Source: Coralloluteibacterium thermophilum
Lineage (GTDB): Bacteria; Pseudomonadota; Gammaproteobacteria; Xanthomonadales; Xanthomonadaceae
NCBI RefSeq assembly: GCF_042654365.1
Contig: NZ_JBHSGG010000014.1
Span: 1 to 64,000, forward strand
DNA length: 64,000 nt
Direction of reading: 5' to 3'
How positions within the stretch are numbered: position 1 is the first letter of the stretch; every line of letters begins with the position of its first letter. Both the position numbers and the translations under genes were made by a program. Below are positions 22,983 to 31,550 of the stretch, piece by piece. A model generated the notes under the pieces. That model made no database searches, was not told where the DNA came from, and was given only the letters and a program-made list of their open reading frames with translations.

Positions 22983-24179
22983 TCAGAGCGCCTCGAAGAT
23001 CCCGGCCGCGCCCATGCCGGTGCCGATGCACATGGTCACCATGCCGTACTTCTGCTGGCGTCGGCGCAGTCCATGCACGAGCGTCGCCACGCGGATCGCG
23101 CCGGTCGCGCCCAGCGGGTGGCCGAGGGCGATGGCGCCGCCCAGCGGGTTGACCTTGTCGGGATCGAGGCCCACGTCGCGGATGACGGCGAGCGCCTGCG
23201 CCGCGAAGGCCTCGTTGAGCTCGATCCAGTCCAGCTGCTCCTGGCGGATTCCGGTGCGGGCGAGGGCCTTGGGGATGGCCGCGATCGGGCCGATGCCCAT
23301 GATCTCGGGCTTGACGCCGGCCACGGAGAAGCCGTGGAAGCGTGCCAGCGGGGTCAGCCCGTAGTCCTTGATCGCCTTCTCCGACGCGAGCAGCACGGCG
23401 GCCGCGCCATCGGACGTCTGCGAGGAGTTGCCCGCGGTGACGCTGCCGCCGTTGCGGAACACCGGCCGCAGACGGGCCAGCGCCTCGATCGTGGTGTCCG
23501 CGCGCGGGCCCTCGTCGGTGTCGACGGTACGGCTGCGTTCCGACACCGCGTGGCGTCCCAGGTCCGGCTGGCGCGACTGCACCTCGTAGGGGGTGATCTC
23601 CTCGCGGAACTCGCCGGCCTCGATCGCGCGGATCGCCTTGTGGTGCGAGGCGAGGGCGAAGGCGTCCTGGTCCTCGCGCGAGACCTTCCACTGCTCGGCG
23701 ACCTTCTCCGCGGTGATGCCCATGCCGTAGGCGATGGCGACGTTCTCGTCGCGGTAGATCGCGGGGTTCATCGCGACCTTGTTGCCCATCATCGGCACCA
23801 TCGACATGCTCTCGGTGCCCGCGCCGATCATCAGGTCGGCCTCGCCGAGGCGGATCTTGTCGGCCGCCAGGGCGACCGCCTGCAGGCCGGACGAGCAGAA
23901 GCGGTTGATGGTCTGCGCGCCGACGGTATCGGGGATGCCGGCCAGCAGCGCGCCGATGCGCGCCACGTTCATGCCCTGCTCGGCCTCGGGCATGGCGCAG
24001 CCGACGATGATGTCGTCGAGCCGCGCCAGGTCGATGCCGGGGGCCTGTGCGACGACCGCGCGCAGCACGTGCGCGAGGAGGTCGTCGGGGCGGGTGTTGC
24101 GGAAGACGCCGCGGCCCGCCTTGCCCACCGGGGTGCGGGTGGCGGCGACGATGTAGGCGTCCTGGATCTGCTTGCTCAT
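22983..24179 (-). CDS. fadA: Acetyl-CoA C-acyltransferase (beta-oxidation thiolase)
   Basis: This 398-residue thiolase catalyses the last beta-oxidation step, releasing acetyl-CoA from 3-ketoacyl-CoA. The nucleophile is Cys95 in NRFCSSGLQA. The catalytic His is in GGAIALGHPLGATGA and the second Cys in TMCIGTGMGAAGIFE. The ATG at 24179 gives the family-typical start MSKQIQDAYIVAATRTPVG; frames further upstream have no such similarity. It lies 71 bp downstream of the FadN-type multifunctional gene in the tetR-fadN-fadA cluster and is presumably induced with it by acyl-CoA. By context it should prefer medium to long chains. Confidence 0.95.
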   Translation of the reverse strand: MSKQIQDAYIVAATRTPVGKAGRGVFRNTRPDDLLAHVLRAVVAQAPGIDLARLDDIIVGCAMPEAEQGMNVARIGALLAGIPDTVGAQTINRFCSSGLQAVALAADKIRLGEADLMIGAGTESMSMVPMMGNKVAMNPAIYRDENVAIAYGMGITAEKVAEQWKVSREDQDAFALASHHKAIRAIEAGEFREEITPYEVQSRQPDLGRHAVSERSRTVDTDEGPRADTTIEALARLRPVFRNGGSVTAGNSSQTSDGAAAVLLASEKAIKDYGLTPLARFHGFSVAGVKPEIMGIGPIAAIPKALARTGIRQEQLDWIELNEAFAAQALAVIRDVGLDPDKVNPLGGAIALGHPLGATGAIRVATLVHGLRRRQQKYGMVTMCIGTGMGAAGIFEAL

Positions 24180-24250
24180 GGAGTACTCCGGTTCGGTACG
24201 CGGCCCGATGGCCGCGCGCGGAAGAAGGGGTGTCGTTCGTTCCGCGCAGG

Positions 24251-26620
24251 TCAGTTCCGCAGCGGCTTGCCGGTGGTGAGCGTGTGCTGGATGCGCTCCT
24301 GGGTCCTGGCCATCTGGGCGAGCTCGACGAAGTGCCGGCGCTCCAGGTGGATCAGCCAGTCCTCGTCCACCAGTGCCCCGCGGTCGACGTCGCCGCCGCA
24401 CATTACGGTCGCGATGCGCGAGGCGATCTCGAAGTCGTGCTGCGAGATGAAACGGCCTTCCAGCATGTTGACCAGCTGCGCCTTGAAGGTGGCGATGCCC
24501 ACGTCGCCGGCGACCGGGATCTGCCGCGCAGGAAGGGGCGGGCGGTAGCCGGCGTCGGCGAGCGCGCGGGCCTGCCCCTTGGCCACGTGGAGGAGTTCGT
24601 GGGCGTTCATCACGACCACGTCGTCCGGCCGGGCCAGGCCCAGGGCCTGCGCCTCGCGCGCCGAGCCCGACACCTTCGCCATGGCGACCGTCTCGAACCA
24701 CGGCTTGAGCGCGTCGAACACGTCGCCGCCGGGGCCCGCCTTGGCCGCCGCGCGCACCGCGATCTCCTTCAGCCCGCCGCCGGCCGGCAGCAGGCCCACG
24801 CCGGCCTCGACCAGCCCGACGTAGCTCTCCATGGCGAGCACGGTGCGCGCCGCGTGCATCTGGAACTCGCAGCCGCCGCCGAGAGCGAGGCCGCGCACCG
24901 CCGCCACCACCGGCACCAGCGCGTACTTGATGCGCTGGCTGGTCGCCTGGAAGTTCTCGACCATCTTCTCGAAGTCGGCCACCTTGCCCGCCTGCAGCAG
25001 GCCCAGCGCGCCCTTGAGATCGGCGCCGGCGGAGAACTGCTCGCCGTGCTGCCAGATCACCAGACCGTCGAAGTCCTTCTCGGCCAGCGCCACGGCCTCC
25101 TGCAGGCCGTCGAGCACGCCGTCGGAGACGGTGTTCATCTTGGTCTTGAAGGAGGCGACGGCGATGCCGTCGCCGTCATGCCACACGCGCAGGGCATCGG
25201 TCTCCATCACCGTCTCGCCCTGCGGCGCACGCTCCCCGAGCACCGGGTCGGGGAAGCGCTGCCGCGCGTAGACCGCGAGGCCGGAGCGGCCGAGCGGCCG
25301 GTCCGCCTCCGGCCCGTAGCTGCCGTCGGCACCGTGCACGCCCTCGCGGGCGCCCACCCAGGCGGGGAGCGGCGCGTCGGACATGGCCTTGCCGGCTCGG
25401 ATGTCCTCCTCGATCCAGCCCGCCACCTGCTTCCAGCCGGCGGCCTGCCAGGTCTCGAACGGGCCGATCTTCCAGCCGTAGCCCCAGCGGATCGCCAGAT
25501 CGACGTCGCGCGCGGTCTGCGCGATGTCCTTCAGGTGATAGGCGCTGTAGTGGAAGAGGTCGCGGAAGATCGCCCACAGGAACTGCGCCTGCGGGTTCGC
25601 GCTGCCGCGCAGGCGCGCGAACTTCTCGGCCGGATCCTTGATCCTGAGCAGCTCCGCGACCTCCGCGTCGGGCTGCGCGTCCGCGTCGCGGTAGTCCTGC
25701 TTCGCGAGGTCGAGCACCTGGATGGTCTTGCCGGCCTTGCGGTAGATCCCCGCGCCGGCCTTCTGCCCGAGCGCGCCCTTCTCGATCAGCGCCGCGAGCC
25801 ACTCCGGCGTCCTGAAATAGCGATGCCAGGGGTCGTCCGGGAGGGTATCGGCCATCGTCCTGACGACGTGGGCGAGGGTGTCCAGTCCCACCACGTCCGC
25901 CGTGCGATAGGTCGCCGACTTCGGGCGACCGATGCCGGGACCGGTCAACGCGTCCGCGACGTCGAAGCCCAGGCCGAAGGCCTCGGTGTGGTGCATGGCG
26001 GAGAGCATCGAGAACACGCCGATGCGGTTGCCGATGAAGTTCGGGGTGTCGCGCGCGTAGACCACGCCCTTGCCGAGCGTCGTCACCAGGAAGGCTTCGA
26101 GCCCCTCCAGGACCTCGCGCGAGGTGGCCGACCCGGGGATCAGCTCGGCCAGGTGCATGTAGCGCGGCGGGTTGAAGAAGTGCACGCCGCAGAAGCGGGC
26201 GCGCAGGGCCTCGGGCAGCACCTTCGCGAGTTCGTCGATGCCGAGGCCCGAGGTGTTGGTCGCCAGCACCGCGTGCGGCGCGACGTGGTTCTCGATGCGT
26301 TCGTAGAGCGCCTTCTTCCAGTCCATGCGCTCCGCGATGGCCTCGATCACCAGGTCGCAGCCCGCGAGCAGGTCGAGGTGCTGGTCGTAGTTCGCCGGCA
26401 CGATCCGCCGCGCGAGGTCCTTGTGGGCGAGCGGGGAGGGCGACAGCTTGGCGAGACCGGCGATGGCCTTCTCGACGACGCCGTTCGGGTTGCCCTCCTT
26501 CGCGGGCAGGTCGAACAGGATGGTGTCCACACCTGCGTTGACCAGGTGCGCGGCGATCTGCGCGCCCATGACACCGGCGCCCAGGACGGCGGCGCGGCGG
26601 ACAGGAATTGCTTTAGGCAT
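24251..26620 (-). CDS. 3-hydroxyacyl-CoA dehydrogenase/enoyl-CoA hydratase, FadN-type
   Basis: This 789-residue bifunctional beta-oxidation enzyme has the dehydrogenase domain first. Its NAD fold starts AAVLGAGVMGAQIAAHLV at about residue 11, and the HxxNP-type segment FCGVHFFNPPRYMHL follows. The enoyl-CoA hydratase (crotonase) domain is at the C-terminus, with oxyanion-hole region GEQFSAGADL and ALGGGCEFQMH. E. coli FadB has the opposite order, so this belongs to the FadN type. The ATG at 26620 has AAGGA about 10 bp upstream; the TTG three codons earlier is not needed. Its start overlaps the end of the TetR gene by 8 bp, so regulator and enzyme are coupled. Confidence 0.92.
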   Translation of the reverse strand: MPKAIPVRRAAVLGAGVMGAQIAAHLVNAGVDTILFDLPAKEGNPNGVVEKAIAGLAKLSPSPLAHKDLARRIVPANYDQHLDLLAGCDLVIEAIAERMDWKKALYERIENHVAPHAVLATNTSGLGIDELAKVLPEALRARFCGVHFFNPPRYMHLAELIPGSATSREVLEGLEAFLVTTLGKGVVYARDTPNFIGNRIGVFSMLSAMHHTEAFGLGFDVADALTGPGIGRPKSATYRTADVVGLDTLAHVVRTMADTLPDDPWHRYFRTPEWLAALIEKGALGQKAGAGIYRKAGKTIQVLDLAKQDYRDADAQPDAEVAELLRIKDPAEKFARLRGSANPQAQFLWAIFRDLFHYSAYHLKDIAQTARDVDLAIRWGYGWKIGPFETWQAAGWKQVAGWIEEDIRAGKAMSDAPLPAWVGAREGVHGADGSYGPEADRPLGRSGLAVYARQRFPDPVLGERAPQGETVMETDALRVWHDGDGIAVASFKTKMNTVSDGVLDGLQEAVALAEKDFDGLVIWQHGEQFSAGADLKGALGLLQAGKVADFEKMVENFQATSQRIKYALVPVVAAVRGLALGGGCEFQMHAARTVLAMESYVGLVEAGVGLLPAGGGLKEIAVRAAAKAGPGGDVFDALKPWFETVAMAKVSGSAREAQALGLARPDDVVVMNAHELLHVAKGQARALADAGYRPPLPARQIPVAGDVGIATFKAQLVNMLEGRFISQHDFEIASRIATVMCGGDVDRGALVDEDWLIHLERRHFVELAQMARTQERIQHTLTTGKPLRN

Positions 26621-27278
26621 GTTTCTCAAGTCCTTGTTCTGGATCGGTTCTCAGGGTGCGGGGTGCCCGCAGGCCGGCCGCGGCGAACTGGATGAGCGCC
26701 TGCGCCGCGTCGCGGCAGTGGGCCGCTTCGGAGCGGCCGTCGGCGCGCTGGGTGATGCCGAAGTCGGCCATCGCGTAGGTGAGCGCGCCGGCGGTGAAGT
26801 CGAGGCGCCAGTAGAGGTCGTCGCGGTCGAGCTCCGGGAGAGCGACGGCGATCGCGCGGGCGAACTCGCGCAGCACGTGCCCGTAGTTGTCGGAGAGGAA
26901 GCGCCGCAGCCCGTCGTTCTTCTCGGCGTAGGCGCGGGCGATGATGCGGACGAAGGCGGAGCCGGAGCGGTCGATGGCCAGCGCCAGGGGCGGCTCGATG
27001 AAGGCGGCGAGGATGCCCTCGAGGTCCGACGGATCGCGCGCCACGGCCCTGTGCAGGGCCTGCAGGCGGCGCGCGCTCATGTCGTCCATGCGCCGCCGGA
27101 ACACCTCGTTGACGAGGTTCTCCTTGGAGCCGAAGTGGTAGTTGACGGCGGCGATGTTGACGTCGGCGCGCCGGGTCACCTCGCGCAGGGAGGTGCCTGC
27201 GAAGCCCTGCTGCGCGAACAGCTCCTCCGCGGCGCCGAGGATGCGCTCCTTGGTGCTGAACTGGGGCGCCGCATTCAC
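26613..27278 (-). CDS. TetR-family regulator, likely PsrA-like fatty-acid repressor
   Basis: This 221-residue protein has an N-terminal helix-turn-helix (residues 9-55, ending NIAAVNYHFGSKENLVNEVF) and a C-terminal ligand-binding domain. Starting with GTG at 27278, it is the first gene of tetR-fadN-fadA. PsrA of Pseudomonas and its xanthomonad relatives are TetR proteins that repress beta-oxidation genes and are released by long-chain fatty acids. This gene has the right family, context and operator: a CAAAC-N4-GTTTC palindrome lies 20 bp before its start. So I infer autoregulation of the whole operon. The ligand is not shown by sequence. Confidence 0.85.
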   Translation of the reverse strand: MNAAPQFSTKERILGAAEELFAQQGFAGTSLREVTRRADVNIAAVNYHFGSKENLVNEVFRRRMDDMSARRLQALHRAVARDPSDLEGILAAFIEPPLALAIDRSGSAFVRIIARAYAEKNDGLRRFLSDNYGHVLREFARAIAVALPELDRDDLYWRLDFTAGALTYAMADFGITQRADGRSEAAHCRDAAQALIQFAAAGLRAPRTLRTDPEQGLEKHA

Positions 27279-27297
27279 GGCCAGCGAACGTTCGATT

Positions 27298-27311
27298 CAA
27301 ACATGTGTTTC
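27298..27311. promoter_or_regulatory. PsrA-like operator upstream of tetR-fadN-fadA
   Basis: CAAAC (27298-27302), four bases ATGT, and GTTTC (27307-27311) form an inverted repeat. It matches the published PsrA consensus form (G/C)AAAC-N2-4-GTTT(G/C). It lies 20 bp upstream of the GTG of the TetR gene, where binding would block transcription. Confidence 0.65.
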
Positions 27312-27504
27312 ATCGTACGCCCCGCGGCGGGACTGAATCAAATCGCCAAAAGAGCGGAACGGACCGTATGCGCCACGTCGACGATCCGCTAGAATTCCTC
27401 GCGAATTTCCGCTAAGCCTGCGATCCGCCGATACTTCGGCGGTTTCGTCGTCGGCGTCGCAAGCGGCGGGCCCACCAACACGTTGCAGGAGTTCGACCCG
27501 AACC

Positions 27505-27912
27505 ATGGCGCAGGAACGCACCCTTTCCATCATCAAGCCCGACGCCGTCGCCAAGAACGTCATCGGCGAGATCTACACCCGCTTCGAGAAGGCCGGCCTC
27601 AAGATCGTGGCGGCGCGCATGGCGCAGCTGTCGCGGGAGGAGGCGGAGGGCTTCTACGCGGTGCATCGCGAGCGCCCGTTCTTCAAGGCGCTGGTCGACT
27701 TCATGGTGTCGGGCCCGGTGATGATCCAGGTTCTCGAGGGCGAGAACGCCATCGCCAAGAACCGCGAGCTCATGGGCGCGACCAACCCCAAGGACGCCGC
27801 GCCGGGCACCATCCGCGCCGACTTCGCCGAGTCCATCGACGCCAATGCCGTGCATGGTTCCGATGGCCCGGACACCGCCAAGACCGAGATCGAGTACTTC
27901 TTCGGTCGCTGA
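27505..27912 (+). CDS. ndk: Nucleoside diphosphate kinase
   Basis: This enzyme of about 135 residues equilibrates nucleoside di- and triphosphates. The active-site motif, usually NAVHGSDS, is here NAVHGSDGPDTA, with the phospho-accepting His conserved. The N-terminal TLSIIKPDAV and the SGPVMIQVLEGENAI segment are standard. The ATG has AGGAG about 14 bp before it. A TAGAAT hexamer at 27390-27395 is a plausible -10 box in the divergent region shared with the TetR operator. The gene opens the ndk-rlmN-pilW-rodZ-yfgM-bamB-der series. Confidence 0.97.
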   Translation: MAQERTLSIIKPDAVAKNVIGEIYTRFEKAGLKIVAARMAQLSREEAEGFYAVHRERPFFKALVDFMVSGPVMIQVLEGENAIAKNRELMGATNPKDAAPGTIRADFAESIDANAVHGSDGPDTAKTEIEYFFGR

Positions 27913-27972
27913 ACCCGCTTCACCCGCGCCGGCATCCTGCCGGCGCGGTCTCCTCGAATCCGGTCCGCCCAC

Positions 27973-29097
27973 GTGACTACGGTTTCCACCCGCACGAACC
28001 TGCTCGACCTCGACCGCGAGGGCATGGAGCGCTTCTTCGCCGACACCCTCGGCGAGAAGACCTTCCGCGCGCACCAGGTGATGAAGTGGATCTACCACCG
28101 TCACGAGACCGAGTTCGCGAACATGACCGACCTCGGCAAGGCGCTGCGCGCCAAGCTCGAGGAGCACGCCGAGGTGGTCCCGCCGAAGATCCTCTTCGAG
28201 AAGCCCTCGGCCGACGGCACCCACAAGTGGCTGCTCGGCATGGACGGCGGCAACGCCGTCGAGACCGTCTTCATCCCCGACCGGACCCGCGGCACGCTCT
28301 GCGTCTCGTCCCAGGTGGGGTGCGGCCTCAACTGCAGCTTCTGCTCGACCGCGACCCAGGGCTTCAACCGCAACCTGTCGGCGGCCGAGATCATCGGCCA
28401 GGTGTGGATCGCCGCGCGCCACCTGGGCAACGTGCCGCACGGCATCCGCAAGCTCACCAACGTGGTGATGATGGGGATGGGGGAGCCGCTGCTGAACTTC
28501 GACAACGTCGTGCGCGCGATGAGCGTCATGCGCGACGACCTGGGGTTGGGCCTCGCCAACCGGCGCGTCACCCTCTCGACCTCCGGTCTCGTGCCGCAGA
28601 TCGACCGCCTCGGCGCGGAGAGCGACGTGTCCCTGGCGGTCTCGCTGCACGCGCCGACCGACGACCTGCGCACCGAACTGGTGCCGATCAACAAGAAGTA
28701 CCCGATCGCCGAGCTCATCGCCGCCTGCCAGCGCTACGTCGCGCGCAAGCCGCGGTCCACGGTGACCTTCGAGTACACGATGATGCGCGGGGTCAACGAC
28801 TCGGTGGAGCAGGCGCGCCAGCTGGTCAAGCTGATGCGCAAGGTGCCGAGCAAGGTGAACCTGATCCCGTTCAATCCCTTCCCCGGCACGCGCTACGAAC
28901 GCAGCGACGACGCCACCATCCGCGCCTTCCAGGAGGTGCTGCAGAAGGCCGGCATCATCACCCTGGTCCGCCGCACCCGCGGCGACGACATCGACGCCGC
29001 CTGCGGGCAGCTCAAGGGGCAGGTGATGGACCGTACCCGGCGCCAGGCCGAGTTCAAGCGCAAGCTCGAGGGAGGCGACCGGCATGCGGCTGCGTGA
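27973..29097 (+). CDS. rlmN: 23S rRNA/tRNA adenine-C2 methyltransferase (radical SAM)
   Basis: This 374-residue radical-SAM enzyme methylates C2 of A2503 in 23S rRNA and A37 in some tRNAs. The 4Fe-4S cluster motif CxxxCxxC is CGLNCSFC, at about residues 117-124. The methyl-carrying cysteine lies near the C-terminus in AACGQLKGQ (about residue 344). The start is a GTG at 27973, giving VTTVSTRTNLLDLDREGME, with no alternative nearby. Its 3' end overlaps pilW by 14 bp. The order ndk-rlmN-pilW is widespread in gammaproteobacteria. Confidence 0.97.
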   Translation: MTTVSTRTNLLDLDREGMERFFADTLGEKTFRAHQVMKWIYHRHETEFANMTDLGKALRAKLEEHAEVVPPKILFEKPSADGTHKWLLGMDGGNAVETVFIPDRTRGTLCVSSQVGCGLNCSFCSTATQGFNRNLSAAEIIGQVWIAARHLGNVPHGIRKLTNVVMMGMGEPLLNFDNVVRAMSVMRDDLGLGLANRRVTLSTSGLVPQIDRLGAESDVSLAVSLHAPTDDLRTELVPINKKYPIAELIAACQRYVARKPRSTVTFEYTMMRGVNDSVEQARQLVKLMRKVPSKVNLIPFNPFPGTRYERSDDATIRAFQEVLQKAGIITLVRRTRGDDIDAACGQLKGQVMDRTRRQAEFKRKLEGGDRHAAA

Positions 29098-29890
29098 TCT
29101 CGCCGTAGTCGTGGCCGCAGCCCTGCTTGCCGCCGCGTGCAGCAGCAAGCCCTCCATGCTCATGGAGCCCAACTCGCGCCAGGTCCCGCCCGACCGGCCT
29201 GCGCCGCGCCAGCTCCGCTCGAACGAACGCGCCGACCCGCAGCGCGCGGCGGAGACCAACGTCGGCCTCGCGCGCGGCTATCTCGAGCGCGGGGAGCCCG
29301 AGGTCGCGCTGCAGCGGCTGAACCGCGCGCTGGAACTCGATCCCGGCTCGGCCGACGCCCACACCATGATCGCCGTCGTCTACGAGCAGGTCGGGCGTCC
29401 CCATCTCGCCGAGCGTCACTACGAGCGCGCCACCCGGCTGGCGCCGAACGACGGCGGGGTCCTCAACAACTACGGCGCCTGGCTCTGCCGCAACGGGCGC
29501 GCCGCCGAGGCGGACGCGTGGTTCGCGCGCGCGCTCGACGACCCCTTCTACCGCTCGCCGGGCGCCGCCCTGGCGAACGCGGGCGCCTGTGCACTGCAGG
29601 CCGGCAACCAGGCCCGCGCCGAGGAGTATTTCCGCAGGGCCGTGGAGCTGCGCCCGGACGACGCGCACGCGCTGGAGCAGCTCGCGCGGCTCAGCTACGC
29701 CCGCGGCGAGTACCTGAGCGCGCGCGCCTTCATCGAGCGCCGCAAGGGCGCCGGGCCGGCGACGGCGGACACGCTGGAGCTCGGCGGGCGGATCGAGGAG
29801 GCGCTGGGAGACATGCGGGCCGCACAGCGCTATCGTGAGCGGCTCCGGACCGAATTCCCCGAACACAACGCGACCGTACCGGGAGGTTGA
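29084..29890 (+). CDS. pilW: Type IV pilus biogenesis/stability lipoprotein PilW (PilF)
   Basis: This 268-residue lipoprotein has a short signal ending at Cys19 (AAALLAAAC), a linker of about 40 residues, then six or so tetratricopeptide repeats (TNVGLARGYLERGEPEVAL and onward). In the PilW/PilF family this outer-membrane lipoprotein helps the PilQ secretin assemble. The ATG at 29084 lies inside rlmN, and the reading frames overlap by 14 bp. rodZ follows at once. No other pilus genes are in the window. Confidence 0.92.
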   Translation: MRLRDLAVVVAAALLAAACSSKPSMLMEPNSRQVPPDRPAPRQLRSNERADPQRAAETNVGLARGYLERGEPEVALQRLNRALELDPGSADAHTMIAVVYEQVGRPHLAERHYERATRLAPNDGGVLNNYGAWLCRNGRAAEADAWFARALDDPFYRSPGAALANAGACALQAGNQARAEEYFRRAVELRPDDAHALEQLARLSYARGEYLSARAFIERRKGAGPATADTLELGGRIEEALGDMRAAQRYRERLRTEFPEHNATVPGG

Positions 29891-29898
29891 GCCTTGCC

Positions 29899-30798
29899 AT
29901 GAGTCTGGAACATCCGTCCATGTCGAACGAGCACCAGACCGAGCCACTCGGACTCCGGCTTCGACGCGCGCGGGAGGCGCGGGGTCTGAGTGTCGAGGAC
30001 GCGTCCAGACAGTTGCACCTGCCGCGGCGGGTCATCGACCTGATCGACCGCAGCGAATGGGCCAGCCTGCCCGGCGGCATCCACCTGCGCGGCCAGCTCA
30101 TGAGCTATGCGCGGCTGGTCGGCGTGCCGCGCGAGGAGGTCGACGCCGTGGCCGCGGCGCGGCCGCCGGAGCCGCCGCCGCTGGTGACGATGAGCCAGAC
30201 CTCGCGCTTCCGGCGCACCCTCGACCGTTCCGCGCGCAACCTGGTGTACGTCGCCATCACGGTCGTTCTCGCGCTCCCGGTCTGGCTGGGCACGCGCGAG
30301 CACCTGAGCAGCCGCGACGCGGCGCTGACCCCGCTCGACCAGACCCCGGCCGAACTGCAGTCCGCCGCCACCGGGACACCGTCGGTGGTGACGCCCGTGG
30401 TCCAGCCGCCGCTGCTGGCCTCGCTGACCCCGTACCAGCGCAGCGCGCCGGTCCCGGTGCAGGATGCGCCGGACGAGGCCGAGCCCGGCGCGGCGGAGGC
30501 CGCACCGGCGGACGCGCCCGTCGCGGCGCCGGCGGACGGGCTCGTGCTGCGCGCCAACGGCGAGAGCTGGTTCGAGGTCGTCGGCCACGACGGCCAGCGC
30601 ATCGAGCAGGGCATCCTGCGTCCCGGCGTCTCGCGCAGCTTCCCCAGCCGGGAGGTCGCGCGGGTCACCCTCGGCAACGCGCCGGAGGTGGAAGTGCTGA
30701 ACGGCGGCAGGCCCGTCGACACGACGCCCTACCGCCGCGCGCAGGTCGCTCGGTTTAACATGTCCGCCGATGGCGTCGTGGCGCCGCCGAACGGCTGA
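29899..30798 (+). CDS. rodZ: RodZ-like cell-shape protein, helix-turn-helix plus DUF4115
   Basis: This protein of 299 residues has an N-terminal cytoplasmic helix-turn-helix (about residues 15-80), one transmembrane helix (about 114-132, NLVYVAITVVLALPVWLG), a Pro/Ala-rich periplasmic linker, and a C-terminal DUF4115 beta domain (VLRANGESWFEVVG onward). RodZ links MreB to the cell-wall elongation machinery. The ATG at 29899 is 12 bp after a GGGAGG site; a TTG at 29887 overlapping the pilW stop is possible but has no spacing. Neither ispG nor hisS, its neighbours in E. coli, is present. Confidence 0.9.
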   Translation: MSLEHPSMSNEHQTEPLGLRLRRAREARGLSVEDASRQLHLPRRVIDLIDRSEWASLPGGIHLRGQLMSYARLVGVPREEVDAVAAARPPEPPPLVTMSQTSRFRRTLDRSARNLVYVAITVVLALPVWLGTREHLSSRDAALTPLDQTPAELQSAATGTPSVVTPVVQPPLLASLTPYQRSAPVPVQDAPDEAEPGAAEAAPADAPVAAPADGLVLRANGESWFEVVGHDGQRIEQGILRPGVSRSFPSREVARVTLGNAPEVEVLNGGRPVDTTPYRRAQVARFNMSADGVVAPPNG

Positions 30799-30885
30799 CG
30801 TCCACCGCGCGGCCGGACACGGCGCGCGCGGTCCCCATCGAATCATCGAGGCGTCGCGCGTCGTCGCGCGGCGCCGCTTACGAAT

Positions 30886-30889
30886 GGAG
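30886..30889 (+). promoter_or_regulatory. Shine-Dalgarno GGAG that fixes an AUC start for yfgM
   Basis: GGAG is followed by exactly 8 nt and then ATC at 30898, which opens the conserved yfgM frame. No ATG, GTG or TTG occurs in that frame between the rodZ stop (30796-30798) and a GTG at 30970 inside the coding region for the membrane helix. The same GGAG-N8-ATC arrangement occurs at the DUF456 gene (45346). Confidence 0.55.
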
Positions 30890-30897
30890 CAACGGTC

Positions 30898-31548
30898 ATC
30901 GAACTGCAAGACGAATTCGAACAGGGCGAACGCGTCCGCCAGTGGCTGCGGGACAACGCGGTCGCGCTCGTGGGTGGCGTGGCGGTCGGCCTCGCGCTGA
31001 TCTTCGGCTGGCAGGGCTGGAAGGGGCACCAGAGCTCGCGTTCCGCCGACGCGGCGGCGCAGTACGACGCGCTGCGGCAGGCCGCGCGCTCCGAGGATCC
31101 CTCGGCGCTCGCCGACATGGCGCGGTCGCTGCAGGGCGAACACGCGGGCAGCCCGTATGCGGTGCTGGCCGCGATGCGCGTGGCCGAGGCCCAGCTCGAG
31201 CAGGGCGACGCCGCGGCCGCGCTCGCGACGCTGGAGAATGCGCCCCCGACGCGGGGCGACAGCGTGCTGAACGATCTCCTGAACCTCCGCATCGCCCGCC
31301 TGCGCCTGGCGACCGAGGACGCCCAGGGGGCGCTCGACGCCCTCGGACGTCTCCGCGCCCAGCGCTTCGCCGGACTCGCCGCGGAACTCCGCGGCGACGC
31401 CGAACGCGCCCTGGACCGCCCGGACGCCGCGCGCGAGGCCTATGCCGAGGCGCTGACCCATCTCGATGCCGCCGCACCGGTCCGGTCGCTGGTGGAACTC
31501 AAACTCACCGATCTGGGCGGCCAGCCCGTCGCCGCACCGGAGGCCTGA
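30898..31548 (+). CDS. yfgM: YfgM-like TPR protein (ancillary SecYEG translocon subunit)
   Basis: A 216-residue single-pass membrane protein has a short cytosolic N-terminus (ELQDEFEQGERVRQWLRDN), one transmembrane helix (about residues 23-42, VALVGGVAVGLALIFGW) and a periplasmic TPR domain. E. coli YfgM (206 residues) works with SecYEG and PpiD on newly exported proteins. The conserved N-terminal helix needs a start upstream of the GTG at 30970, but the frame offers only ATC at 30898, with a correctly spaced GGAG. I therefore annotate an AUC start, with CTG at 30904 as a poorer alternative. bamB begins 2 bp after the stop. Confidence 0.85.
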   Translation: MELQDEFEQGERVRQWLRDNAVALVGGVAVGLALIFGWQGWKGHQSSRSADAAAQYDALRQAARSEDPSALADMARSLQGEHAGSPYAVLAAMRVAEAQLEQGDAAAALATLENAPPTRGDSVLNDLLNLRIARLRLATEDAQGALDALGRLRAQRFAGLAAELRGDAERALDRPDAAREAYAEALTHLDAAAPVRSLVELKLTDLGGQPVAAPEA

Positions 31549-31550
31549 GC

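Noticed and set aside
30770..31000. A 76-residue frame containing ATG 30884 just before yfgM
   Set aside because: It overlaps the GGAG site and the conserved yfgM N-terminus in another frame; its sequence has no similarity and ends inside yfgM.
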